From contig JAFDYN010000004.1 of NCBI GenBank assembly GCA_018267385.1, positions 61,059 through 125,058 on the forward strand: a DNA stretch of 64,000 nt. The letters are read 5' to 3'. Shown here piece after piece: positions 18,406-26,806 of this stretch. The notes below the pieces were generated by a model. That model was not told the DNA's origin and did not search any database. It was given only the letters and a program-made list of their open reading frames with translations. Each line of letters opens with the position of its first letter. The stretch's first letter is position 1. Made by a program: the position numbers and the translations under genes. Source of the DNA: Bacteroidota bacterium. Its GTDB lineage: Bacteria; Bacteroidota; Bacteroidia; Chitinophagales; LD1.

Positions 18406-19053
18406 TTACTCAGTTACCAGTTTCACTCCCTGAGAGGTGCCTATGCGGTCTGCACCGGCTTCTATCATGGCTATGGCAGTAGCCTTGTCTCTGATACCTC
18501 CGGAAGCTTTAATTTTTATGTGCCTGGGCAGGTGTGCGCGCAGTAGTTTGATGTCTTCTACCGTAGCCCCTTTCTCTATCATGCCTGTAGAGGTCTTGAC
18601 ATAGTCCACATTGAGCTGCGCACAGAGCTCGCATGCCTTGATGATCTCGTCTTTGGTCAGCAGGCCTGTCTCGAGTATGATCTTGAGTTTGCCACCGCGT
18701 AGCTGTACGATCGTGCCGGCACTGGTCAGCTCATTTTTCAGATAGTTATAGTCGCCGGATTTGAGTGCTATGATATTGAGCACCATGTCTATCTCGCTGG
18801 CGCCTTCGTCTATGGCGCGGCGCGCCTCCTCTACCTTGGCAGGCGTGGCTGCATAGCCCATGGGGAATCCTACCACTGTAGCTATATGCACCCTGCTGTC
18901 ACGCAGTTGGTTTTTGCACTCCCGCACCCAATAAGGTGGTACGCAGACAGCTGCAAATCCGTATTGCTTGGCCTCATCGCAGAGCTTGATCACCTCCTCG
19001 CGGGATGTATCCGCACGCAGGAGGGTGTGGTCTATTTTAGAAGCGAGATTCAT
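18406..19053 (-). CDS. deoC: Deoxyribose-phosphate aldolase
   Basis: 215 residues, the size of bacterial DeoC. KIDHTLLR opens the protein; Asp90 (EIDMVLN), the Schiff-base Lys153 (DYVKTSTG) and the second Lys182 (IKASGGIR) are all in place. It splits 2-deoxyribose 5-phosphate into glyceraldehyde 3-phosphate and acetaldehyde in deoxynucleoside catabolism. It is the first gene of the deoC - SPOR - M20 operon. No other deo gene is adjacent. Confidence 0.96.
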   Translation of the reverse strand: MNLASKIDHTLLRADTSREEVIKLCDEAKQYGFAAVCVPPYWVRECKNQLRDSRVHIATVVGFPMGYAATPAKVEEARRAIDEGASEIDMVLNIIALKSGDYNYLKNELTSAGTIVQLRGGKLKIILETGLLTKDEIIKACELCAQLNVDYVKTSTGMIEKGATVEDIKLLRAHLPRHIKIKASGGIRDKATAIAMIEAGADRIGTSQGVKLVTE

Positions 19054-19107
19054 TATGACAAAATGAAGATAGGCAAAATGTAATAACGAGGCAATATTTG
19101 CCCCATC

Positions 19108-19854
19108 TCATACGGTGTGTAGCAGGCTCTTGAGCTTCCGCGCATTATCCAGTCCGTTGCTGCCCATTGTATTATTAAAGAATGCCCAGATGGTGTGACC
19201 CTCATCTGACCAGTTCCTTATTTTGCCTGCATACTGCTCCAGCATTTCATCACTATAGCGCGAAGAGAAAAGCTCCTGAGGGCCATGAAAGCGCAGGTAC
19301 ATGGCTTTGGTGACATCAGACTCCAGGTACGGGTACCCCACGCCTGACTGCGAGATGACGAGCGGGATATCGTACTCACGCAGCAGTGACAGGGGTAACG
19401 CCTCCAGCCAAGAGGCATGACGCGCTTCTATTGCAAAATGATAACGATGGTAGTCTCTGCGCAGTAGGTCAAAAAGAAAGGTTGCAATGGCTTCATCAAA
19501 TTTCAGGGATGGCGGTAACTGAAAGAGTACATAGGCGAGTTTTTTGCCCAGCGGCTCCATAGCAGTAAAGAATTTCGCCAACGGCTCCTCGGGATCACGC
19601 AGCCGCTTCATCTGTGTGAGATAGCGGCTCATTTTGGCACAAAAGCGGAAATGGTCCGGCGTTTTATCTGCCCAGTTTTGTACGGTAGCCGCGCGGGGTA
19701 GAGAGTAGAAGCTGCTATTGATCTCGGCGCAGTCAAAGTCTGCGGAATAATGCAAGAGATAGTCTGAAGCCTTCGTCCTGGGCGGATAATAAATGCTGCG
19801 CCAGTCGCTGTAGCTCCAGCCGGAGGTACCGATATGTATCTTGCCTTTGGCCAT
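19108..19854 (-). CDS. DUF72 family protein (YecE-like)
   Basis: 248 residues, a TIM-barrel-like family of unknown function. The N-terminal IHIGTSGWSYSDWRSIYYPP and the later NSSFYSLP, LFQLPPSLKF, AIEARHASW and WAFFNNT segments match the family pattern well. Biochemical activity is not known to me. It is divergent from miaE, with a 92-bp shared gap. Confidence 0.9.
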   Translation of the reverse strand: MAKGKIHIGTSGWSYSDWRSIYYPPRTKASDYLLHYSADFDCAEINSSFYSLPRAATVQNWADKTPDHFRFCAKMSRYLTQMKRLRDPEEPLAKFFTAMEPLGKKLAYVLFQLPPSLKFDEAIATFLFDLLRRDYHRYHFAIEARHASWLEALPLSLLREYDIPLVISQSGVGYPYLESDVTKAMYLRFHGPQELFSSRYSDEMLEQYAGKIRNWSDEGHTIWAFFNNTMGSNGLDNARKLKSLLHTV

Positions 19855-19917
19855 GTGTGTGATACTACCAACGCGGTGCCAATAAATGTCTGGTGGCTAG
19901 CTGGCGATAATTTCTGC

Positions 19918-19924
19918 TAATTTG
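19918..19924 (+). promoter_or_regulatory. Possible -7 element of miaE
   Basis: TAATTTG lies 22 bp upstream of the start codon and is one base short of TAnnTTTG. No clear -33 TTG is found at the right distance. Confidence 0.3.
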
Positions 19925-19946
19925 CCACTGAAAATCTGATACATCT

Positions 19947-20528
19947 ATGCTCGGCCTCAAACTGCCTACTGATCCTCGCTGGGTAAATCTCGCGGAAAAA
20001 TCTATAGAGGAGATCCTGACTGACCACGCCTACTGCGAGCAGAAGGCGACCTCTACTAATATCTCCCTGATACAAAACTATCCGGAATACGAGGAGATGG
20101 TAGATGCGGTGACGCCGGTGGTGTCAGAAGAGTGGGGACACTTCAAAATGGTGCTGGAGCAGCTCAAGAAGCGCGGTATGAAGCTCGGCCCGCAGCGCAA
20201 GGATATCTACGTAAATGAACTCATGAAATTTGTACGCAAAGGAGGTAGCCGCAAAGAGTCCCTGACAGATAAGCTGCTGCTCAGCGCGATGATAGAGGCC
20301 CGTAGCTGTGAGCGGTTTAAACTGCTGAGCAAGGAAGTAAATGATGCAGAGCTGCGCGAGTTTTACAAGCGGCTGATGGTAAGTGAGGCGGGACACTACA
20401 AGTTATTTCTGGACCTGGCTATCTCAGTGACTGGAGAGGACATTGTAAACAAACGCTGGCAGGAATGGCTCGATTATGAGGCTGAGGTGATGCAAAATAT
20501 AGAAGTGCGCGGGGACAGGATGCACTGA
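19947..20528 (+). CDS. miaE: tRNA-(ms2io6A)-hydroxylase
   Basis: 193 residues. It is a ferritin-like four-helix diiron protein: the first pair of ligands lies in ILTDHAYCEQKAT and EEWGHFKMV (Glu-x2-His), the second in MIEARSCERF and SEAGHYKLF (Glu-x2-His). MiaE hydroxylates the isopentenyl group of ms2i6A37 in tRNA using oxygen, which implies at least partly aerobic growth. It is convergent with recJ and separated from it by a symmetric hairpin. Confidence 0.93.
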   Translation: MLGLKLPTDPRWVNLAEKSIEEILTDHAYCEQKATSTNISLIQNYPEYEEMVDAVTPVVSEEWGHFKMVLEQLKKRGMKLGPQRKDIYVNELMKFVRKGGSRKESLTDKLLLSAMIEARSCERFKLLSKEVNDAELREFYKRLMVSEAGHYKLFLDLAISVTGEDIVNKRWQEWLDYEAEVMQNIEVRGDRMH

Positions 20529-20531
20529 TCA

Positions 20532-20550
20532 CCTCTCCCAACCCTCTCCA
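20532..20550. terminator. Symmetric hairpin between miaE and recJ (REP-like)
   Basis: CCCTCTCC (20532-20539) pairs perfectly with GGAGAGGG (20543-20550) around AAA. It is preceded by CCTCTCCC. There is no T-run. The sequence resembles a widespread class of extragenic palindromes, and it may serve as a bidirectional barrier. Confidence 0.5.
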
Positions 20551-20560
20551 AAGGAGAGGG

Positions 20561-22276
20561 CTATAATACAGTTGGCCGAACGTCTTTGACTACCAGTTGT
20601 AGCGATATTTTTTCATTCCATTCATTCTCCTCTATCTGATAGCAGAGATCAAAATTCTGATTTTGTATCAATGGAAATTTATAGCCAAGGCCAAAGCCTA
20701 TGCCGCTGATCGTATCACCACGGCGCGGCCGCCTGATAGAAAACTTGATGTGCTCCTCCTTGACCAGTTTGCTCCACTTGCTGTCACGCAGGTGGCGTGA
20801 GAGGAAAACAGGTTTCATATTACCCGGCCCAAAGGGCGACATCTGGCGGAGGACATTGTAAAACTTCTGGTCAATATCATCCAGCGCGATCTCTGCATCT
20901 ATGTCTATCTCAGGCACCTGCTGCTCAGGAGTGATGCGTGCTGCTACGACTTTCTCAAAAGCTTCTGAGAAATCCTGCACCTGCGCCGGATGCATGGTGA
21001 GCCCTGCCGCATAGCGGTGCCCGCCAAACTGGATCAGGTGCTCGCGGCACTCATAGATCGCCTCATAGAGATCAAAGCCCCTGACGGAGCGGCCGGAGCC
21101 GGTCACCCGGCCATCTGAGAGCGTGAGCACAATAGTAGGGCGGAAATACTGCTCTATGAGGCGCGATGCCACGATGCCTATCACTCCTTTGTGCCAGCCA
21201 TCATGATAGAGCACGGTAGATTTGCGGGACAGCATTTTCTCATCTGTAGCTATCATGTCCAGTGCATGCTCAGTGATAGACTTGTCCAGCTCTTTGCGCT
21301 CGTGATTGAGGCGGTCCAGTACATCAGCATGCTGGTCAGAGGCCAGGTCTTCATCTGTGCAGATGAGGAGTTTGACGGCGGCCTTTGCGTCAGCTATGCG
21401 CCCGGCGGCATTGATACGCGGACCGATGATGAATACAATGTCAGATATATCCAGCCGCTTGTAGAGGGTGGCTACACCTATCAGCGCCTTGATGCCCGGG
21501 CATGGAGAGGTGTTGATCTTTTTCAGCCCGTGATATGCCAGTATGCGGTTCTCACCCGTGATGGGTACTATGTCAGAGGCGATGCTGACACAGACCAGGT
21601 CGAGGTGTTTGTAGACCTCCTCTGCTGGTATGCCCTGCTGCAGAGCAAACGCCTGCATGAGTTTGAAGCCGATACCACAGCCGCTGAGCTCCTTATAGGG
21701 GTATGCGCAATCGTGCTGCTTGGGATCGAGTACCGCCACGGCAGCGGGCGGCTCATCTCCGGGTGTGTGGTGATCGCAGATGATAAAGTCTATGCCTTTT
21801 TCTTTTGCGTAGTCTACTTTGTCGTTTGACTTGATGCCGCAGTCCAGCGCGATGATCAGTGTGAAGCCATTCACCGCGGCGAAATCTATAGCCTGTGTAG
21901 ATATGCCGTAGCCCTCAGCATAACGGTCCGGTACATAGTAATCTATATTGGTATAGATCTTTTGCAGGAAGCTATATACCAGCGCTACGGAAGTAGTGCC
22001 ATCTACATCATAGTCTCCGTATATCAGGATGCGCTCGCCTGCGGCTATCGCATCTGTGAGGCGATTGACCGCGCGGTCCATGCCTTTCATGAGAAAAGGA
22101 TCATGAAGGCTATCAAGCGATGGACGGAAAAATGCCTTGGCCTGATCATACGTCTCAATACCGCGCAGGACCAGAATGCGGCAGAGGGCGGGATGTATAT
22201 TCAGGCTCTCCCGCAGGTTGGCGACCTTAGCCTCATCTGCATCGTGCAGGGTCCAGCGTTTCTCGAGCTTTGGCAT
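20561..22276 (-). CDS. recJ: Single-stranded-DNA-specific exonuclease RecJ
   Basis: 571 residues, normal for RecJ. The DHH motifs are present: GDYDVDG (Asp88, Asp90, Asp92), ALDCG, and CDHH (Asp168-His169-His170). The DHHA1 half carries GSGRSVRGFDLYEAI and GGHRYAAGLTM, followed by an OB-fold. It degrades single-stranded DNA 5' to 3' in recombination and mismatch repair. It follows the CDGSH gene by 40 bp on the same strand. Confidence 0.96.
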   Translation of the reverse strand: MPKLEKRWTLHDADEAKVANLRESLNIHPALCRILVLRGIETYDQAKAFFRPSLDSLHDPFLMKGMDRAVNRLTDAIAAGERILIYGDYDVDGTTSVALVYSFLQKIYTNIDYYVPDRYAEGYGISTQAIDFAAVNGFTLIIALDCGIKSNDKVDYAKEKGIDFIICDHHTPGDEPPAAVAVLDPKQHDCAYPYKELSGCGIGFKLMQAFALQQGIPAEEVYKHLDLVCVSIASDIVPITGENRILAYHGLKKINTSPCPGIKALIGVATLYKRLDISDIVFIIGPRINAAGRIADAKAAVKLLICTDEDLASDQHADVLDRLNHERKELDKSITEHALDMIATDEKMLSRKSTVLYHDGWHKGVIGIVASRLIEQYFRPTIVLTLSDGRVTGSGRSVRGFDLYEAIYECREHLIQFGGHRYAAGLTMHPAQVQDFSEAFEKVVAARITPEQQVPEIDIDAEIALDDIDQKFYNVLRQMSPFGPGNMKPVFLSRHLRDSKWSKLVKEEHIKFSIRRPRRGDTISGIGFGLGYKFPLIQNQNFDLCYQIEENEWNEKISLQLVVKDVRPTVL

Positions 22277-22316
22277 GACTAGTAGCGAAAGTTGCTATTT
22301 TTTTGAGCATTAGGGA

Positions 22317-22514
22317 TCAGTGTGCGGCTTTGTGCGAGCCATCGCAGTAGGGCCAGTTTTTGCTGAGACGACAGCGGCAAAATGACATCTGAGGCTGCTT
22401 CTCCAGTACATTGCCATCTTCATCCGTCACCTCAAAGTCGCCGCGTATCACCAGCGGTCCATGTGGCCGCAATGTGACCTCGGTGTGGTCTTTATTATCC
22501 CAGAGTTCGTCCAT
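22317..22514 (-). CDS. CDGSH iron-sulfur domain protein
   Basis: 65 residues. The motif CRCRLSKNWPYCDGSH is a complete three-Cys one-His CDGSH cluster site, which binds a labile 2Fe-2S cluster. The N-terminal half is a short strand-rich region (PHGPLVIRGDFEV). It probably works in iron-sulfur or redox handling in the cytosol. It lies immediately upstream of recJ on the same strand; co-transcription is possible but no functional link is evident. Confidence 0.93.
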   Translation of the reverse strand: MDELWDNKDHTEVTLRPHGPLVIRGDFEVTDEDGNVLEKQPQMSFCRCRLSKNWPYCDGSHKAAH

Positions 22515-22561
22515 GGTATGCTATCTGCTGTAATACTAATCAATCCGGAACAAAACCTTCT

Positions 22562-22569
22562 TATGTTTG
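22562..22569 (+). promoter_or_regulatory. -7 element TATGTTTG of the DUF1295 gene
   Basis: An exact TAnnTTTG match 13 bp upstream of the start codon, in the divergent gap. No TTG stands at -33. Confidence 0.45.
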
Positions 22570-22582
22570 TTTATACATAGAT

Positions 22583-23503
22583 ATGGTAAAGACAATTTTC
22601 CTTCTGCTCCTCACGATCATCGTGCTGCCACTCGTAGCTGTAAAGCTGGATCCTATTTCACTCTCTGATCTGCAAAAACACATGCTGCTCACCTCGGGAT
22701 TCATAGCCCTGGGAGCGGCCACTCTCTGTATAATAGTAGCAGAGCTTACCAAAAACTATAGCCAGGTAGATAAGATATGGAGTGTGATACCGGTGGTGTA
22801 CGCCGTGTATTTCGCCTACGCTTCTGACTGGGATCCTAGGGTCACGGTGATGGCCGCCTGTGCGCTCATATGGGGAGCACGACTGACCTATAATTTTAGC
22901 CGCCGCGGAGGATACCGGTGGAAGTTTTGGGAAGGAGAGGAGGACTACCGCTGGGAGGTGCTGAGACAGAATTCACTATTCAAAGGGAAGCCGGTCAATT
23001 GGAAGTTGTTTGCAGTGTTCTTCATCGGGCTCTATCAGAATACACTACTGTGGCTGATCACGCTGCCGGCTATGATGGCCTATGCAGGACATGATAAGCC
23101 CCTACAGTGGTCAGACTACCTGCTAGCTGCACTGATGATCGCACTGGTCGTGACAGAAACAGTGGCTGACCAGCAGCAGTGGAACTATCAGAATGAAAAG
23201 TACAGGCTAAAACAGACAGGCAAGCTGACAGGTGAATACGCGGATGGATTTGTAAAGACAGGCCTATGGAAATACAGCCGCCATCCCAACTACGCCTCCG
23301 AGCAGTCTATCTGGGTGGTGTTCTATCTTTTCAGTGTATCTGCTACCGGTGCCTGGATCAACTGGACCATGGCGGGCTGCCTCCTGCTGATGGTACTATT
23401 CCAGGGCAGTGCAGATTTCAGCGAGGGAATCTCTATGGGTAAATACCCGGCATATGAGGAATATATCAAACGGGTGGGAAGGTTTATACCTAAGATTTGG
23501 TGA
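22583..23503 (+). CDS. DUF1295 / steroid 5-alpha-reductase-like membrane protein
   Basis: 306 residues with about seven hydrophobic segments. The C-terminal half carries the family pattern: DQQQWNYQNEKY, then GFVKTGLWKYSRHPNYASEQ and a final KYPAYEEYIKRVGRFIP. The WKYSRHPNY core is shared with isoprenylcysteine methyltransferases and steroid reductases. It is an inner membrane enzyme, probably acting on a lipid; the substrate is unknown. The next gene begins 117 bp further on. Confidence 0.88.
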   Translation: MVKTIFLLLLTIIVLPLVAVKLDPISLSDLQKHMLLTSGFIALGAATLCIIVAELTKNYSQVDKIWSVIPVVYAVYFAYASDWDPRVTVMAACALIWGARLTYNFSRRGGYRWKFWEGEEDYRWEVLRQNSLFKGKPVNWKLFAVFFIGLYQNTLLWLITLPAMMAYAGHDKPLQWSDYLLAALMIALVVTETVADQQQWNYQNEKYRLKQTGKLTGEYADGFVKTGLWKYSRHPNYASEQSIWVVFYLFSVSATGAWINWTMAGCLLLMVLFQGSADFSEGISMGKYPAYEEYIKRVGRFIPKIW

Positions 23504-23620
23504 TTTGCTTTGATACTAAAGACTGCTTTCGGTCGTTTCGTATGGATTTTATGCGTTTTTGTAAATAATCTGATAGTTAAACCGGAACAAAAACAGGTTA
23601 TTTGCAGCTTCGATCCACCC

Positions 23621-25966
23621 ATGAGATTTATACATATTTATACTACTGCTATCCTGTGCGCTCTGATGCTCACAGTATCTGCTCAGACCAAACATACTCT
23701 GAGTGGCTCCATACGTGATGCCAAAACAGGCGAGGAACTTATAGGTGCTATTATTTCTGTAAAGGAACTGCCCAATACAGGCGCAGCCAGCAATGCGTAT
23801 GGCTTCTATTCACTCACGCTACCCGACGGGCACTACACCCTCGTAGGCCACTATGTGGGCTACACTGACTTCATGCGCGAGATAGACCTGAGTGCCAGCC
23901 AGACCATAGATATCAATCTGGCCCCGGCGGCAGTAGAGATCAAACAGGTAGAGGTATCTGCCAGGCGCACGGATGACAATGTGAAACAAGCGCAGATGAG
24001 CGCCACAAAACTGGACATCAAAGAGCTGGAGAAGGTGCCGGTCATATTTGGTGAAAAGGATATACTCAAGACGATACAACTCCTACCGGGTGTGAAAAGT
24101 GCGGGCGAGGGTAATAGCGGATTCTATGTGCGCGGTGGCGGGGCAGACCAAAACCTGATCCTGCTGGATGAGGCGCTGGTCTACAATGCCTCCCACCTGC
24201 TGGGCTTCTTTTCCACCTTCAATAATGATGCACTGAAAGATGCCACGCTGTATAAGGGTAATATGCCGGCAGAGTTTGGTGGCAAGCTCTCGTCAGTGCT
24301 CGATATCAAGATGAAGGACGGCAATGACAAGACCTACTCTGTGGGAGGGGGTATAGGCGTCATAGCATCTCGTCTGTATGTAGAGGGGCCTATCGTGAAA
24401 GATAAAGGTTCGTTTATCATAACCGGTAGAAGGACTTATGCAGATATTTTTACCAAGCTATCCAAGGATACTACGATCAATAAGAGCAAGCTATACTTCT
24501 ATGATATCAATGCGAAAGCAAACTATCGCGTGAGCAAGAAGGACAGGTTGTTTCTGTCCGGCTATTTTGGCAGGGATAAATTTGGTCTGGGCACCACCTT
24601 TGGGATAGACTATGGCAATGTGACCGGTACACTACGCTGGAATCATGTAGTGAATGACCGCATCTTCTCCAACCTGTCTGCGATTTACAATAACTTCTCG
24701 TGGAAGGTCACGCTGAATAGCAACGGTGTAGACCTGATCATCAACTCACTGATACAAGATGCAGGACTCAAGGAAGACCTGGAGTACTTTATCGATACTA
24801 AAAACAAGATCAAGTTTGGCGGGCAGTCTACTTTCCGCATAGCTGTACCGGGTGAGGTGACGGTGAATACGCCACTCTTCAAACCTGTAAACCTGAGCCG
24901 CTCCTATGGCTGGGAAAATGCGATCTACGCGCAGCATGAGATCACTCTTTGGCAAAAGGTGAGCCTGAACTATGGCCTGCGCATTTCCTCCTTTACGGTC
25001 ACAGGGCCGGGCAAGAATTACTACTTCCATGCCAATGGACAGCCTACTGATACCACAGTACTCAAGCTAGGTCAGTTTGGCAAGACCTACGTGAATCCGG
25101 AGCCACGCTTATCTGTGAGCTATAATTTCAAAAAGAGTATGTCACTAAAGGTGGCATACTCCCGCAATACCCAGAATATACACCTCCTCTCTAACACAAC
25201 TACCAGTAGTCCCACTGACCGTTGGATCATGACGAGCAATAATGTACGCCCGGAGATAGCTGACCAGGTTTCTGCAGGCTACTTCTTCAACTTCATGCAC
25301 GATATGTTTGAGGTGAGCGTAGAGGGCTATTACAAGTGGATGCAAAACCAGATAGACTACATCCCCAATGCACAGTTGACCGCCAATGAGACGGTAGAGT
25401 CTCAGCTGGTGTATGGCAATGGACGTGCGTACGGCGGGGAGTTCTTTATCAAAAAGCGCGCAGGCAAATGGACCGGATGGATCAGCTACACGCTGTCACG
25501 CACAGAGAGGCGCTTCACAGAGGTGAATAACAATACATGGTTTCCGGCGCGGTACGACCGTACACATGATCTGGCCATCGTGCTGATGTGGGACATCACG
25601 CCGCGCATCAATGTATCTGCCTCTTGGGTGTACCAGACCGGCAACGCCGTGACCTATGCTGCAGGCAAATACCAGGTGAACGGACAATGGGTGCCATACT
25701 ATCCGCTGCGCAATCATGACCGCTTCCCTCCATACCATAGGCTGGATATAGGAGCGACCTTTGTACTGAAGAAGCATAAGATGTGGGAGCATGACCTGAA
25801 CGTCTCTTTCTACAATGTCTATGCACGGCAGAATCCATACCAGATCAATTTTATCTCTGATGTAGATAATAGCGGAGTATCTAAGACGCAGCAGATAGCG
25901 CTCTTCCGTATCGTACCATCACTGACGTACAACTTTAAATTCACCTACGTAAAACCTCAGAAGTAA
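23621..25966 (+). CDS. TonB-dependent receptor with N-terminal carboxypeptidase-like domain
   Basis: 781 residues from the ATG at 23621, which begins a proper signal peptide (MRFIHIYTTAILCALMLTVSAQ). The frame is open 111 bp upstream, but that part has no signal character. Residues 25-110 form a carboxypeptidase-D-like regulatory domain (GSIRDAKTGEELIGAIISV). A plug domain follows, with LLPGVKSAGEGNSGFYVRGG and the LILLDEALVYN segment, then a 22-strand barrel ending in NFKFTYVKP. It takes up an unidentified ligand through the outer membrane using TonB energy. The stop codon overlaps the next start by one base (TAATG). I see no cobalamin riboswitch or other RNA element upstream. Confidence 0.92.
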   Translation: MRFIHIYTTAILCALMLTVSAQTKHTLSGSIRDAKTGEELIGAIISVKELPNTGAASNAYGFYSLTLPDGHYTLVGHYVGYTDFMREIDLSASQTIDINLAPAAVEIKQVEVSARRTDDNVKQAQMSATKLDIKELEKVPVIFGEKDILKTIQLLPGVKSAGEGNSGFYVRGGGADQNLILLDEALVYNASHLLGFFSTFNNDALKDATLYKGNMPAEFGGKLSSVLDIKMKDGNDKTYSVGGGIGVIASRLYVEGPIVKDKGSFIITGRRTYADIFTKLSKDTTINKSKLYFYDINAKANYRVSKKDRLFLSGYFGRDKFGLGTTFGIDYGNVTGTLRWNHVVNDRIFSNLSAIYNNFSWKVTLNSNGVDLIINSLIQDAGLKEDLEYFIDTKNKIKFGGQSTFRIAVPGEVTVNTPLFKPVNLSRSYGWENAIYAQHEITLWQKVSLNYGLRISSFTVTGPGKNYYFHANGQPTDTTVLKLGQFGKTYVNPEPRLSVSYNFKKSMSLKVAYSRNTQNIHLLSNTTTSSPTDRWIMTSNNVRPEIADQVSAGYFFNFMHDMFEVSVEGYYKWMQNQIDYIPNAQLTANETVESQLVYGNGRAYGGEFFIKKRAGKWTGWISYTLSRTERRFTEVNNNTWFPARYDRTHDLAIVLMWDITPRINVSASWVYQTGNAVTYAAGKYQVNGQWVPYYPLRNHDRFPPYHRLDIGATFVLKKHKMWEHDLNVSFYNVYARQNPYQINFISDVDNSGVSKTQQIALFRIVPSLTYNFKFTYVKPQK

Positions 25967-26802
25967 TGAAGCGCCTCACTATACTCGCTATGATCGCGGC
26001 GCTCATCACCACTGCCTGCCGCAAGGACATACACCTGAACCTGCAAAACGCCTCGGGCCTGCTGGTGATAGAGGGCAATGTAAATGACCAACCCGGTCCA
26101 TACCTGGTGCAGCTCAGCAAGACAGTGACGTTTTACGATCAGGATACGGTGGTGCCCGTATCAGGTGCTACCGTCACCATCACTGACGATGCTGGTGGCT
26201 ACGACTCACTGCTAGAAGTAACTCCGGGCTACTACTATACTACTACACTATCCGGTACCGTAGGCCGCACCTACCACATGCACGCTCATACTGATGGCAA
26301 AGACTACGACGCGACAGGCACGATGCAGCCTCCGGTGGCAGTAGACTCTATCGGCATCAGCGGTTCTTTTTTCTCCAGCAATCCGAGAGGCTTCATACAA
26401 TTCAGTGATCCTGCAGGTATGGTGAATTACTACAGGACTGTATTGTATCTGCATCAGTACATAGATTCTACGACTACAGATTTTCACCATACACGGCAGC
26501 ACAAGGTAGCTGTGATCAGTGACCGCCTGAGCGATGGCCTGACTATCCAGTCCAGCGTGCGGTCAGACTATGATATCCAAACCGGCGATACACTACAGGT
26601 ACGGCTGGACGCTATAGAGAAACCGGTCTATGACTACTGGTACACACTCAATAACTCTACTACCAGCAGCAATACCGCCGCTCCGGCCAATCCGCCATCT
26701 AATATCTCAAACGGGGCGCTGGGATACTTTAGCGCACACGCCTCGACCTTTAGCAAGCACATCATTTATGATGGCAACCTGAGGTTTCACCGGATAGATT
26801 AA
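25966..26802 (+). CDS. DUF4249 lipoprotein, partner of the TonB-dependent receptor
   Basis: 278 residues. The signal peptide ends in a lipobox with Cys18 (ITTAC). VIEGNVNDQPGPYLVQLSKT and VPVSGATVTITDDAGG are typical of DUF4249, a family encoded next to TonB-dependent receptors in Bacteroidota. It may sit over the barrel and bind ligand, as SusD-like lipoproteins do, but this is inference. It is translationally coupled to the receptor by a one-base overlap. The stop codon is 4 bp from that of the convergent thiolase. Confidence 0.85.
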   Translation: MKRLTILAMIAALITTACRKDIHLNLQNASGLLVIEGNVNDQPGPYLVQLSKTVTFYDQDTVVPVSGATVTITDDAGGYDSLLEVTPGYYYTTTLSGTVGRTYHMHAHTDGKDYDATGTMQPPVAVDSIGISGSFFSSNPRGFIQFSDPAGMVNYYRTVLYLHQYIDSTTTDFHHTRQHKVAVISDRLSDGLTIQSSVRSDYDIQTGDTLQVRLDAIEKPVYDYWYTLNNSTTSSNTAAPANPPSNISNGALGYFSAHASTFSKHIIYDGNLRFHRID

Positions 26803-26806
26803 GGAG

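Noticed and set aside
23504..23620. Cobalamin or other riboswitch before the TonB-dependent receptor
   Set aside because: I find no B12-box-like sequence and no long paired leader in the 117 bp available.
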